From assembly GCF_008124885.1 (NCBI RefSeq), contig NZ_VNHX01000008.1, positions 62,001 to 126,000 on the forward strand: DNA of 64,000 nucleotides, in the 5' to 3' direction. Position numbers and translations under genes: made by a program. The DNA is from Sphingobacterium allocomposti (GTDB lineage: Bacteria; Bacteroidota; Bacteroidia; Sphingobacteriales; Sphingobacteriaceae). Under the pieces are notes generated by a model, which worked only from the letters and a program-made list of their open reading frames with translations, was not told the DNA's origin and made no database searches. Position 1 is the stretch's first letter, and every line of letters begins with the position of its first letter. Below are positions 9,563 to 17,953 of the stretch, one piece after another.

Positions 9563-11425
9563 TCAATTTTTGTACTGATCAAGATCGGCTCCTCTCAATG
9601 GGAAAGTTAACTCAAAGATTGTGCCTTTGTCTTTTTCACTCTTTACCTGTATTTTTCCGTTAAGGCGCTTGACGATATCGTGGACGTAACTTAAACCCAG
9701 TCCAAAACCTTTAACGTTGTGTACGTTGCCCGTCGGGATACGATAAAATTGGTCGAAAATCTTTTCTTTCTGATCCTTGGTCATTCCCATCCCTTTGTCG
9801 GCTATCGTGATCACGATGTTGCTCTTGATATTGAATGTTTTAACCGTAATATCAGGGGCACCTTTGCTGTACTTTATCGCGTTATCCACTAAGTTAAAGA
9901 AAACGTTAGAGAGATGCAATTCGTCGCCAACCACAAGGTCCTGTGTAGCCGAGATGTCCGTGTGCAAAATGCTGTTCGCCTTTTGCAACTGCAGATTCAT
10001 GCTGTCCAAAACGCCCAGTACCACCGCGTTGATATGAACGTCAACTTTTTCTATTTTGAGATTTTCTTTCTCCAGACGGGCGATATTTAAAACGCGCTCG
10101 ATATGGTTGCCGAGCCTTACATTTTCATCGTATATAATGTTCGCTAACCGGTTGACACGCTTTTCGTCGGATGCGATTTCAGGATCCCGCAGAGACTCGC
10201 TGGCAATCATGATTGTTGCCACGGGCGTTTTAAACTCATGGGTCATGTTGTTCATAAAATCGGTCTTCATCTCCGAAATCTTCTTCTGTTTGAAAATAAT
10301 GCTGAGCGTATAGGAAAAAGCACCGATAAGCAGTGCTAATAATGCCACCATCGGGAGGAGCATATAGCTCATGGTATTTTGGATGATGGACGACTTATTC
10401 GGGAAATATACGGAAAGTAGCCCCGGAGAACTGCCGAGGTCGTTCTCGAAAAGCTTGGTAGTATACTTGGCAAACTTCTTCTTGCTTGTTGGATCCGTGC
10501 TTTGCAGTGTTTCATAGATGACCAAGCTGCGGTCGTCGCGGATTTCCATGTTAAAGGGCACGTAAATTTCTCTCTTCGCCAGCTCGGCATCAAGTTCTGC
10601 CTTGATGAACTTCGTGTTCAGACGCTCCCTAAAAGGTTTTTTGGACAACTGTATGCTGGACTCTACGTCTTTTAGAATGTCCCGGCTTTTTCCACCGATT
10701 ACAGCAAGCGTGTCAAATAAGCTCGTCGCAGTCTCCAGCTTCCGAAGATTGAGCTGGTCAAGCTGCCGCTCTAAAGTGTGCAGCTCTGACGCGATCTCCG
10801 CGTTCGTCCGGGGAATGAGCGTGGCTGTCTGAATGGCTTCAACAGCGCCGTTCCGGAAGTAGGGGATAACAAATCGGGTACTATCGTCCTTCGCCGGTAC
10901 CATCGGAATTTTCCGCTTCGCAGTGAGCTGGATATCGGTGTCAAAATAGCCTTCTCCGACATACTTGTTAATGACGTTGAAGTCAATGAGCTCCTGGTAG
11001 CGCTTTCTCTTGACATATGTCTCGTAAAAAGCGTTATTGACATAAATAGCATTTGGGAATAAGGCCATGAGGTTCTCTTCCGACTCCCGGTATCGTTGTT
11101 GATACGCGAACTGCTGGGCCTGCAGTTTTTTTATGCGTTCCTGGATACGTAACTGCTCCGCCAAGACATTTTCCTTATGCTGACGGATAGCTTGGTCTGC
11201 CTTATATTTCTCCTGGTTTAAGCGCTCCTGCTCCTTTGCGAAATCAAATATCTCCCTTTTTTCAATCTTCGCTGCAACAGATGCCAAAGCCGCGGTCACC
11301 GCCTCGTCGAAAAGCTGCGATTTTTGCCGATACGATTCCCGCACAAAATAGTACTGCATAGCCATTACTCCTATCAGGACTATTGACATTAACCAGATAA
11401 TCAGAGTAATACTGCGTTTCTTCAT
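9563..11425 (-). CDS. rprX: Sensor histidine kinase, RprX-like
   Basis: A membrane histidine kinase of 620 residues. TM1 spans about residues 7-27, then a long periplasmic region with a charged coiled coil (about 70-125) rich in Gln, Glu and Arg, and TM2 (MLLPMVALLALLIGAFSYTL, near 350). The dimerisation helix carries the phospho-accepting His396 in NNMTHEFKTPVATI. The ATPase domain has the N box (NLVDNAIKYSKG), G1 (IADKGMGM) and G2 (GFGLGLSYVHDIV). Its stop lies eight bases before the ATG of rprY, so the pair is one transcript. The large sensor region has no recognised ligand-binding fold. Confidence 0.92.
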   Translation of the reverse strand: MKKRSITLIIWLMSIVLIGVMAMQYYFVRESYRQKSQLFDEAVTAALASVAAKIEKREIFDFAKEQERLNQEKYKADQAIRQHKENVLAEQLRIQERIKKLQAQQFAYQQRYRESEENLMALFPNAIYVNNAFYETYVKRKRYQELIDFNVINKYVGEGYFDTDIQLTAKRKIPMVPAKDDSTRFVIPYFRNGAVEAIQTATLIPRTNAEIASELHTLERQLDQLNLRKLETATSLFDTLAVIGGKSRDILKDVESSIQLSKKPFRERLNTKFIKAELDAELAKREIYVPFNMEIRDDRSLVIYETLQSTDPTSKKKFAKYTTKLFENDLGSSPGLLSVYFPNKSSIIQNTMSYMLLPMVALLALLIGAFSYTLSIIFKQKKISEMKTDFMNNMTHEFKTPVATIMIASESLRDPEIASDEKRVNRLANIIYDENVRLGNHIERVLNIARLEKENLKIEKVDVHINAVVLGVLDSMNLQLQKANSILHTDISATQDLVVGDELHLSNVFFNLVDNAIKYSKGAPDITVKTFNIKSNIVITIADKGMGMTKDQKEKIFDQFYRIPTGNVHNVKGFGLGLSYVHDIVKRLNGKIQVKSEKDKGTIFELTFPLRGADLDQYKN

Positions 11426-11614
11426 TCTTCGTTACAAAAATAGGGACGAATGCCGCTAACAGGGCGCCGTTTAACACAATTTAACAACGCTTCTTTTAAA
11501 TAGCAAACTAAATCGTTACATTTATAAGGCGGATTATTTGTGCTATCCATATAATCATCGGGCGTCACCGTCCGTAAGGCGCGGTAAATGAAATATGTTT
11601 TAACTTAAAGATCT

Positions 11615-12001
11615 ATGAAACGTATATCAGCTGTAATGTTCTGTTTGTCGGTAGCGCTGGCAAGTTATGCGCAGGAGGGCGGAAAGGATACAATCGAAGG
11701 GCGTGCTGGGGATAATTCGGTCCCGGCTGCCGTTCCGAACGAGCCTCTTCTGTCCAACCGTGTGGTACCCATCGATTCTGTATTTAGCCCACGTACGCCG
11801 GCCGTGCCTATTCCCACCGTAAAGCCTGATCCCGCGCTTTCCTATAAAATGCCGGTAAAGAAGTTGACCGGAGAAAACCTTGCGCCAATGCCGGGAACTG
11901 AGCCTCTAGATTTACTTGATAAAAAACGTATCACTCCGCCGGATTCCGCGCGGTCGGACTCCCTGAAGACACTAAAACAACTTATACATCCGGCGAGGTA
12001 A
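11615..12001 (+). CDS. Hypothetical secreted Pro-rich protein, 128 residues
   Basis: No recognised family. Residues 1-19 are a signal peptide (MKRISAVMFCLSVALASYAQ). The mature protein is rich in Pro, Asp and Ser with low hydrophobicity (for example SVFSPRTPAVPIPTVKPDPA), so it is probably extended or disordered in the periplasm, and it ends in a short Lys- and Arg-containing helix. It is a single gene, divergent from rprX and convergent with the oxygenase gene. Codon use looks like that of its neighbours. It could be a small wall- or envelope-associated linker protein; no evidence decides. Confidence 0.6.
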   Translation: MKRISAVMFCLSVALASYAQEGGKDTIEGRAGDNSVPAAVPNEPLLSNRVVPIDSVFSPRTPAVPIPTVKPDPALSYKMPVKKLTGENLAPMPGTEPLDLLDKKRITPPDSARSDSLKTLKQLIHPAR

Positions 12002-12017
12002 ATAGCAATGCTGACAG

Positions 12018-12057
12018 GAAAAAAGGACGCACACCGACGCGTCGGCATCGGTGTGCG
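12018..12057 (-). terminator. Terminator of the 2-oxoglutarate oxygenase gene
   Basis: A ten-base perfect stem (CGCACACCGA and its complement, 12028-12037 and 12048-12057). On the minus strand it is followed by a run of T (bases 12018-12024 read as A on the plus strand). Confidence 0.7.
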
Positions 12058-12065
12058 GGCGCTCC

Positions 12066-13028
12066 CTACATCTTTAGTCCTATTTCCCGCAGCCGTTCGT
12101 CTAAATATTGCCCGGCGGTATAATCGTCGTACATCTTGGGGTGCTCTTCTGATATACAGGAGTCCAGGCAGGCTAAACTCATGGACGACTTTGGATGAAG
12201 GAAAAAAGGAACGGAATATCGCGAGGTCTTCATGAGCTCTCTGGGCGGGTTGACAACCCGGTGGGTGGTCGATTTCAACTTGTTGTTTGTTAAACGCTGC
12301 AGCATGTCGCCTACGTTTACAACGATATCTTCGCCCTTCGCTCTGATGGGGAACCACGAACCATCTTTTGTGAGTACCTCCAGTCCATCGGCGCTGGCTC
12401 CGATTAATAGCGTGATCAGGTTAATATCTTCGTGGGCTCCAGCACGTACGGCATCATCGGGGATGGCATCAGGGTTCTCAATTGGAAAGTAATGTATGGC
12501 ACGGAGAATCGAATTGCCATTCACAACGAACGGTTCGAAATAGTCTTCCTCCAGTTGTAGATAGGCGGCAATAGCTTTCAACAGGTCCCGCCCCGTATTC
12601 TCCAGCTTCTTATACACCTCGGCTGTGACCTCATTGAAGCGGGGAAGTTCCTCTACGATAATATTATCCGGAAAGTCAGCTTGGGAATAGTCTTCTCCGA
12701 CGACCGTCTGGCCCCTTTGCCAAAACTCCTTAAGGTCAGGTGTGTTCGCATCCTTCGCCTTTTCTTTTCCTCTGGAGGTGTAGCCGCGTTGGCCCGCAAG
12801 ATCTGGAAATTCGTACTTTCTTTTTACGGCCTCGGGGAGGTCGAAAAACGCCTTTACCACAGCGTAAAGCTCGTCAATCAGCTCTGGCGACAAACCGTGA
12901 TTAGCAACGGTTACAAATCCGGTTTCATTAAAAGCTTTTCCGATGTCCTGGATGAACTGCGTACGCTGCGCGCTGTCGCCTTGTGTGTACTGCAGTAAAT
13001 CTAGCCTAGGTATATTTACTATTGCCAT
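12066..13028 (-). CDS. 2-oxoglutarate/Fe(II) oxygenase, isopenicillin N synthase family
   Basis: A soluble non-haem iron oxygenase of 320 residues. The N-terminal DIOX_N domain (IPRLDLLQYTQGD, then FNETGFVTVANHGLS) and the C-terminal 2OG-FeII domain are both present. The iron ligands are the His and Asp of AHEDINLITLL and the His of TTHRVVNPP; that Arg-containing segment also holds the co-substrate binding region. YTSRGKEKAKD precedes the core. Family members hydroxylate, desaturate or ring-close small molecules; the substrate cannot be inferred, and no biosynthetic neighbour helps. Single gene with its own terminator. The ATG at 13028 gives the usual short start MAIVNIPRLDL. Confidence 0.88.
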   Translation of the reverse strand: MAIVNIPRLDLLQYTQGDSAQRTQFIQDIGKAFNETGFVTVANHGLSPELIDELYAVVKAFFDLPEAVKRKYEFPDLAGQRGYTSRGKEKAKDANTPDLKEFWQRGQTVVGEDYSQADFPDNIIVEELPRFNEVTAEVYKKLENTGRDLLKAIAAYLQLEEDYFEPFVVNGNSILRAIHYFPIENPDAIPDDAVRAGAHEDINLITLLIGASADGLEVLTKDGSWFPIRAKGEDIVVNVGDMLQRLTNNKLKSTTHRVVNPPRELMKTSRYSVPFFLHPKSSMSLACLDSCISEEHPKMYDDYTAGQYLDERLREIGLKM

Positions 13029-13286
13029 ATGTTGTAGAATTTAGTCGTAAAGTTAACGTATTAATCCTCGCTTATAGCGTTTCCCTGTGCATAAGAGAAG
13101 GAGTTTTTGTTTTAAATATAAGAAAATCAGGAGAGAAAAGTTTTCCACATTGCAATATTAAAAAGCGGAAATACGAAAAGCCGCCCCGTGGACCCCGAAA
13201 CGTCATAACTGGACGTGCTGCCTACCCTACGAAAGACGTCTGGTTATAGGGTTTACACTGTGCTGACGAAAATACGCGGGAATAAA
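13029..13286. other. Divergent intergenic region, upstream part
   Basis: The oxygenase and the MarR gene diverge across 320 bases. Apart from the MarR promoter/operator listed separately, I see a TAACTTTA on the minus strand near 13055, one base off the -7 consensus but without a properly spaced TTG, and no coding frame. Confidence 0.35.
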
Positions 13287-13335
13287 TTGGTTTTGTCGAT
13301 TCATTCTGTTAAATTTGTTATGCAAGCATAGCAAA
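13287..13335 (+). promoter_or_regulatory. Promoter with overlapping palindromic operator for the MarR-fad operon
   Basis: A TTG (13287-13289), exactly 20 bases, then TAAATTTG (13310-13317): a full Bacteroidota promoter. A 22-base inverted repeat overlaps the -7 box and the expected start point: TTTGTTATGC (13314-13323), two bases, GCATAGCAAA (13326-13335), nine of ten pairs matching. It lies 13 bases before the marR-type start codon. The obvious reading is self-repression by the MarR protein. Confidence 0.75.
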
Positions 13336-13348
13336 TGCGTATCAGATT

Positions 13349-13795
13349 ATGAGCCAAGGAAATACCATAGATTACTTTTTAAAGACGAGTTGGCAGACGG
13401 TTGCCAATAAGTATAATCTTATTGCGTCGCAATACGGTTTTACGCAGGCAGCGGGGTATATATTAATTAATATACATAGGGAAGGAACCTCCGTGTCGCA
13501 GATCGCCAATTCAACGGGAGTAAAAACAACATCGCTGTCCCGCGTGTTGAACAATCTGGAGGCATTGGGCTTCATATACAGAGAGGTGAATGCTTCGGAC
13601 AAACGCTCGGTAAAGGTCTATCTGACAGAGCTGGGCCGGGAAAAGCGGAAGATTGCAAAAGATGTCGTCCGACAGTTTAACGAGTTTTTAGAACAGCAGA
13701 TTCCGGAGAGCGAACGCACTCAACTGATACAATCGTTGCAGAAGATCAATGAACTGGCGGCAAGCTATACGCCGCACATAGAAATGGATGTTTAG
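13349..13795 (+). CDS. MarR-family transcriptional regulator of the fad operon
   Basis: A 148-residue winged-helix regulator. The helix-turn-helix is at about 48-75 (TSVSQIANSTGVKTTSLSRVLNNLEALGFI) and the wing carries the typical Asp-Lys-Arg (NASDKRSVKVYLTELG). Flanking helices form the dimer interface. It is the first gene of a run with the beta-oxidation enzymes; fadN starts 31 bases after its stop. By analogy with acyl-CoA-responsive repressors, it probably represses the operon until a fatty-acid derivative binds; that ligand is inferred from context only. A matching palindrome sits directly on its own promoter. Confidence 0.9.
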   Translation: MSQGNTIDYFLKTSWQTVANKYNLIASQYGFTQAAGYILINIHREGTSVSQIANSTGVKTTSLSRVLNNLEALGFIYREVNASDKRSVKVYLTELGREKRKIAKDVVRQFNEFLEQQIPESERTQLIQSLQKINELAASYTPHIEMDV

Positions 13796-13826
13796 AATAG
13801 ACTTATAAACTGAAAAATAGCTAGAC

Positions 13827-16253
13827 ATGAACAGAAATATAAAAAAAGTAGCTGTCCTGGGTTCCGGTGTGATGGGCTCACGGATTGCATGTCACTTCGC
13901 CAATATCGGTGTCGAAGTGTTGTTACTGGATATTGTCCCGCGGGAACTGTTGCCTGCCGAAGAGGCCAAGGGGCTGACGCTGCAAAGCGGCGTCGTCAGA
14001 AATAGGATTGTAAACAGCTCGCTCGAAACGGCGTTAAAAAGCAACCCTTCGCCGATATTTAGCAAAAGCTACGTCTCCCGGATTAAAACAGGCAACTTCG
14101 AGGACAACATGAAAGATATTGGAGCGTGTGATTGGATTATCGAGGTCGTGGTTGAACGGCTGGACATAAAAAAGGCCGTGTTCGACCAGGTGGAGGAACA
14201 CCGTAAACCCGGATCATTGATAACCTCAAATACGTCGGGGATTCCGATTCATTTGATGGCTGCCGGACGCACAGACGATTTTAAAGCTCACTTTTGCGGA
14301 ACGCACTTTTTCAATCCACCAAGGTATCTGGAGCTTCTCGAGATCATTCCTACGGCCGATACGCGCACGGATGTCGTCGATTTTCTGACGTATTTTGGAG
14401 ATAAAATGCTTGGCAAAACCGTGGTGCTGTGTAAAGATACACCTGCGTTTATTGGGAATCGTATCGGCGTCTATTCCATGTTGGCTATCACCCATCTTGT
14501 GGAAGGAATGGAGCTGTCGATTGAAGAGGTCGACAAATATACCGGTCCGGCGATGGGACACCCGAAGTCAGCAACATTCAGGACTGCCGACGTCGTTGGT
14601 CTCGACACCCTGGTAAATGTCGCAAACGGATTAATGCAAAACGCGCCCGACGATGAAGCGAAGGATGTGTTCCAGTTGCCGGCCTACATAACGAAAATGG
14701 CCGAAAATAAATGGCTGGGTGAAAAGACAAAACAGGGGTTCTATAAAAAAGACAAAGACGACAAGGGCAATACAGTCATCCTTTCGTTGGATCTGAAAAC
14801 ATTGACCTACCGCGAGCAAAGTAAGGTCAAATCGTCCACGTTAGAGGTTACCAAGCAGGAAGAAGACATACGCAAGCGGATGAAGGCTTACGAGCAAGGT
14901 ACGGATAAGGCCGCGGCGTTGTTCAGGGCCATGCATTATCCGCTCTTCGAATACGTCTCCCGACGGGTACCCGAAATAACCGACGACTTTTACCGTATAG
15001 ACGATGCTATGCGGGCGGGTTTCGGCTGGGAACTGGGGCCCTTTGAAGTGTGGGACGCCTTAGGAGTGCGCGCAACATTGAAAAAAATAAAAGCGGAAGA
15101 AAAGCGGTTGCCGGGCCAGACCGGAGAAGTTGCTTCCTGGGTTCATGATATGCTGGATGCTGGCTGTGAATCTTTTTATCACATCATTGAGGGGGTTAAA
15201 CACTATTACGATCTTGCAACGAAATCGTACAAACCTCTTCCAGGGGCTTCTGATCTGATCGTTCTCGATCATATCAGGGACACAAAAACTATCTGGAAGA
15301 ATAGCGGCGTTACCATTTTAGACCTGGGAGACGGTATTATCAATTGTGAATTCCATACCAAGATGAACACCATCGGCGGTGATGTTATCCAGGGAATAAA
15401 CAAAGCGATCGACCTGGCGGAAAAAGACTTCCGCGGTTTGGTCATCACCAACGATGGAAAGAACTTCTCCGCCGGAGCTAATATCGGGATGATATTTATG
15501 ATGGCCGTAGAACAGGATTTTGACGAGTTAAACATGGCTGTGCGTATGTTCCAAAATACGGCTATGCGTATCCGGTATTCCGCCATCCCTGTTGTTGTTG
15601 CTCCATTCCAGCTCACGTTGGGCGGCGGCTGTGAGTTTGCGATGCATGCCGACTTCGTACAGTTGCACGCGGAGACCTACATGGGACTTGTGGAGTTCGG
15701 CGTAGGCGTTATTCCCGGGGGCGGTGGTTCGAAGGAATTTGCATTGCGCGCGTCGGACGAGTATAGACCTGACCAGATCGTGCAAAACACGTTACGCGAA
15801 CGCTTCCTGACCATAGGGCAGGCGAAGGTGTCGACATCAGCTGTTGAGGCCGCAGAATTGGGCTATCTTCAAAAAGGGAAATACGCAATAACCATGAACC
15901 GAAAGCGTCTGTTGGCAGATGCGAAAGCGAAAGCAGTAGAACTGGCCGACGCAGGATATATACAGCCTGCGCCACGGAACGACATCAAAGTGCTGGGGAA
16001 TCAAGGGCTGGGAATCGTATACGTCGGAGCTTCTTCTATGCGTGCAGGAAACTATATTTCCGACCATGACAAGAAGATTTCGGAAAAACTAGGATGGGTG
16101 ATGTGCGGAGGAAATCTGTCTGCACCAACGGAGGTTTCAGAACAATACCTGCTCGACCTCGAACGCAAAGCGTTTTTGGAACTCTGCAGCGAGCGGAAAA
16201 CGCTGGAGCGCATACAGCACATGCTAACTAAAGGAAAGCCCTTGAGAAATTAG
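13827..16253 (+). CDS. fadN: 3-hydroxyacyl-CoA dehydrogenase / enoyl-CoA hydratase bifunctional enzyme, FadN type
   Basis: Catalyses hydration of enoyl-CoA and NAD-linked oxidation of 3-hydroxyacyl-CoA in beta-oxidation. The order is dehydrogenase first: Rossmann motif VAVLGSGVMGSRIA at residues 8-21, the SNTSG segment, catalytic His in HFFNPPRYLELLEIIP, then the helical C-terminal dehydrogenase domain. The crotonase domain follows from about residue 495 (GKNFSAGANIGMIFMM oxyanion hole; GLVEFGVGVIPGGGG with the catalytic Glu). This order and the 808-residue length match Bacillus FadN (YusL), not E. coli FadB/FadJ, where the hydratase comes first. The thiolase gene follows, but 455 bases away because another gene remnant lies between. 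Confidence 0.95.
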   Translation: MNRNIKKVAVLGSGVMGSRIACHFANIGVEVLLLDIVPRELLPAEEAKGLTLQSGVVRNRIVNSSLETALKSNPSPIFSKSYVSRIKTGNFEDNMKDIGACDWIIEVVVERLDIKKAVFDQVEEHRKPGSLITSNTSGIPIHLMAAGRTDDFKAHFCGTHFFNPPRYLELLEIIPTADTRTDVVDFLTYFGDKMLGKTVVLCKDTPAFIGNRIGVYSMLAITHLVEGMELSIEEVDKYTGPAMGHPKSATFRTADVVGLDTLVNVANGLMQNAPDDEAKDVFQLPAYITKMAENKWLGEKTKQGFYKKDKDDKGNTVILSLDLKTLTYREQSKVKSSTLEVTKQEEDIRKRMKAYEQGTDKAAALFRAMHYPLFEYVSRRVPEITDDFYRIDDAMRAGFGWELGPFEVWDALGVRATLKKIKAEEKRLPGQTGEVASWVHDMLDAGCESFYHIIEGVKHYYDLATKSYKPLPGASDLIVLDHIRDTKTIWKNSGVTILDLGDGIINCEFHTKMNTIGGDVIQGINKAIDLAEKDFRGLVITNDGKNFSAGANIGMIFMMAVEQDFDELNMAVRMFQNTAMRIRYSAIPVVVAPFQLTLGGGCEFAMHADFVQLHAETYMGLVEFGVGVIPGGGGSKEFALRASDEYRPDQIVQNTLRERFLTIGQAKVSTSAVEAAELGYLQKGKYAITMNRKRLLADAKAKAVELADAGYIQPAPRNDIKVLGNQGLGIVYVGASSMRAGNYISDHDKKISEKLGWVMCGGNLSAPTEVSEQYLLDLERKAFLELCSERKTLERIQHMLTKGKPLRN

Positions 16254-16304
16254 TTGCTAGCCATGAGTAGTGCGTAATGAGTATGGAGTACAAAAGCTTT
16301 GGAA

Positions 16305-16665
16305 ATGCATAGGTTTCAAGAACTGAAAGTTTGGCAAAAGGCCATGGATCTGGCGGTCGATGTCTATACTAGTACGGAGAATTTACCATCGACAGAGAAG
16401 TTTGGACTGTTAGTGCAGGTGAGAAGGTGCAGTGTTTCTATATGTTCGAATATAGCTGAGGGGGCTGGAAGAAACTCTGTCGGAGAATTTATTCAGTTTC
16501 TTGGCGTTGCCAATGGTTGCCTATGAACTTCAAACTCAAATCGAGCTGCTTAGTAGACTCGGGTATATAGAGGAAAGTACGAAAGCGGACTTAATTGAAC
16601 TGGTTAGTGAAATACAGAAAATGTTGTTTAATCTTATAAAGTCTTTAAAGGATAATACGAGGTGA
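16305..16665 (+). pseudogene. Four-helix-bundle protein (23S rRNA intervening-sequence type), frameshifted
   Basis: The first frame reads MHRFQELKVWQKAMDLAVDV, then RRCSVSICSNIAEGAGRNS and FIQFLGVANG, which is the family's conserved core, and stops at 16540. The expected continuation (AYELQTQIELLSRLGYI, then a Lys-rich helix) is in another frame from 16519 to the stop at 16665. One extra base, or two missing, at about 16516-16519 explains it. Intact members are about 118 residues and form pentameric four-helix bundles. The gene sits alone between fadN and fadA, preceded by a GAGTAGT-type low-complexity stretch like that at 59170-59340. A sequencing indel in this position cannot be excluded. 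Confidence 0.85.
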
Positions 16666-16708
16666 ATTGTCTTTATACGGGATACTCACTTCTCAATACT
16701 AAATAAAA

Positions 16709-17884
16709 ATGGAAGCATACATCATAGCAGGATACCGCACGGCGGTCGGGAAAGCACCAAGGGGCGTCTTCCGGTTTATGCGGGCCGACGATCTGGCCGC
16801 GGAAGTAATTAAGCATATGGTAGCTACGGTTCCCAATCTGGACGTTGAGCAGATCGACGACGTGATTGTCGGAAACGCCATGCCGGAAGCCGAGCAAGGC
16901 TTAAATATGGGACGTTTGATATCGTTGATGGGATTAAGTACCGATAAGGTACCGGGGGTTACCGTAAATCGCTATTGCGCGTCCGGTCTCGAAACCATTG
17001 CAACGGCAGTCGCTAAAATCAAGGCGGGTATGGCCGACTGCATCATCGCAGGGGGCGTCGAGGTCATGTCGGGCATGCCGTTTGGAGGGTGGAAAATTGT
17101 TCCTAATCCGGTAGTTGCAAAAGAGCACCCCGACTGGTATTGGGGAATGGGACTTACTGCCGAAGCGGTAGCCAAAGAGTTTAATGTTTCCCGCGAAGAT
17201 CAGGATGCTTTTGCGCTGCGTTCGCATCAGAAAGCTATCGAAGCAATAAAAAATGGTCACCTTAAGGAAGGGGTTGTTCCTATAAAGGTCACGGAAAACT
17301 ACGTCAAAGACAACAAAATTACTACGCGGGAATATGTTGTTGACACCGACGAAGGACCACGGGCCGACTCCACCGCGGAAGCGCTGGCAAAACTTAAGCC
17401 TGTATTCGCTGCTGACGGCTGCGTAACGGCGGGAAACTCGTCGCAAACGTCCGACGGAGCTGCGTTCGTGCTTGTGGTATCTGAACGACGGCTGAAGGAG
17501 CTTCAGGTCGATCCGATAGCTAGAATGGTCGGTTATGCCGTAGCGGGAGTGCCGCCCCGCATAATGGGAATAGGTCCGCTTGTTGCCATTCCAAAAGCAT
17601 TGCAGATGGCCAACCTGACAAAAGAAGACATCAACCTGATCGAACTAAATGAGGCCTTTGCCTCCCAGTCGCTCGCGGTTATACGTGAACTGGGGTTAGA
17701 CGAGTCCCGCATTAACATCAACGGAGGCGCAATCGCTTTGGGACACCCGCTAGGGTGTACAGGGGCAAAGCTGACTGTACAGATCTTGCACGATCTGAAA
17801 CGTAGAAACGAGAAGTACGGCATGGTGACCATGTGCGTAGGAACAGGACAAGGGGGCGCGGGGATATTTGAGATGTGCACGTAA
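16709..17884 (+). CDS. fadA: Acetyl-CoA C-acyltransferase (3-ketoacyl-CoA thiolase)
   Basis: The last enzyme of the beta-oxidation cycle, cleaving 3-ketoacyl-CoA with CoA to acetyl-CoA. At 391 residues it has normal length. The acyl-accepting Cys90 lies in [11 protein letters not shown], the catalytic His in [16 protein letters not shown] and the second Cys in [26 protein letters not shown] is the family's conserved substrate-side loop. It follows fadN on the same strand, after the broken four-helix-bundle gene, and precedes fadE by 69 bases. The arrangement fadN-fadA-fadE is that of the Bacillus fadNAE operon. Confidence 0.96.
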   Translation: MEAYIIAGYRTAVGKAPRGVFRFMRADDLAAEVIKHMVATVPNLDVEQIDDVIVGNAMPEAEQGLNMGRLISLMGLSTDKVPGVTVNRYCASGLETIATAVAKIKAGMADCIIAGGVEVMSGMPFGGWKIVPNPVVAKEHPDWYWGMGLTAEAVAKEFNVSREDQDAFALRSHQKAIEAIKNGHLKEGVVPIKVTENYVKDNKITTREYVVDTDEGPRADSTAEALAKLKPVFAADGCVTAGNSSQTSDGAAFVLVVSERRLKELQVDPIARMVGYAVAGVPPRIMGIGPLVAIPKALQMANLTKEDINLIELNEAFASQSLAVIRELGLDESRININGGAIALGHPLGCTGAKLTVQILHDLKRRNEKYGMVTMCVGTGQGGAGIFEMCT

Positions 17885-17953
17885 CGACAATGGAAAACCA
17901 AGCACAAATAATCATTGCACAAAGCTGGGGCTAACTAAATACGCAATACGAAT

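Noticed and set aside
16299..16526. Intact 75-residue protein between fadN and fadA
   Set aside because: The frame ends in mid-domain and the missing C-terminal half follows in another frame, so I call it a frameshifted gene.
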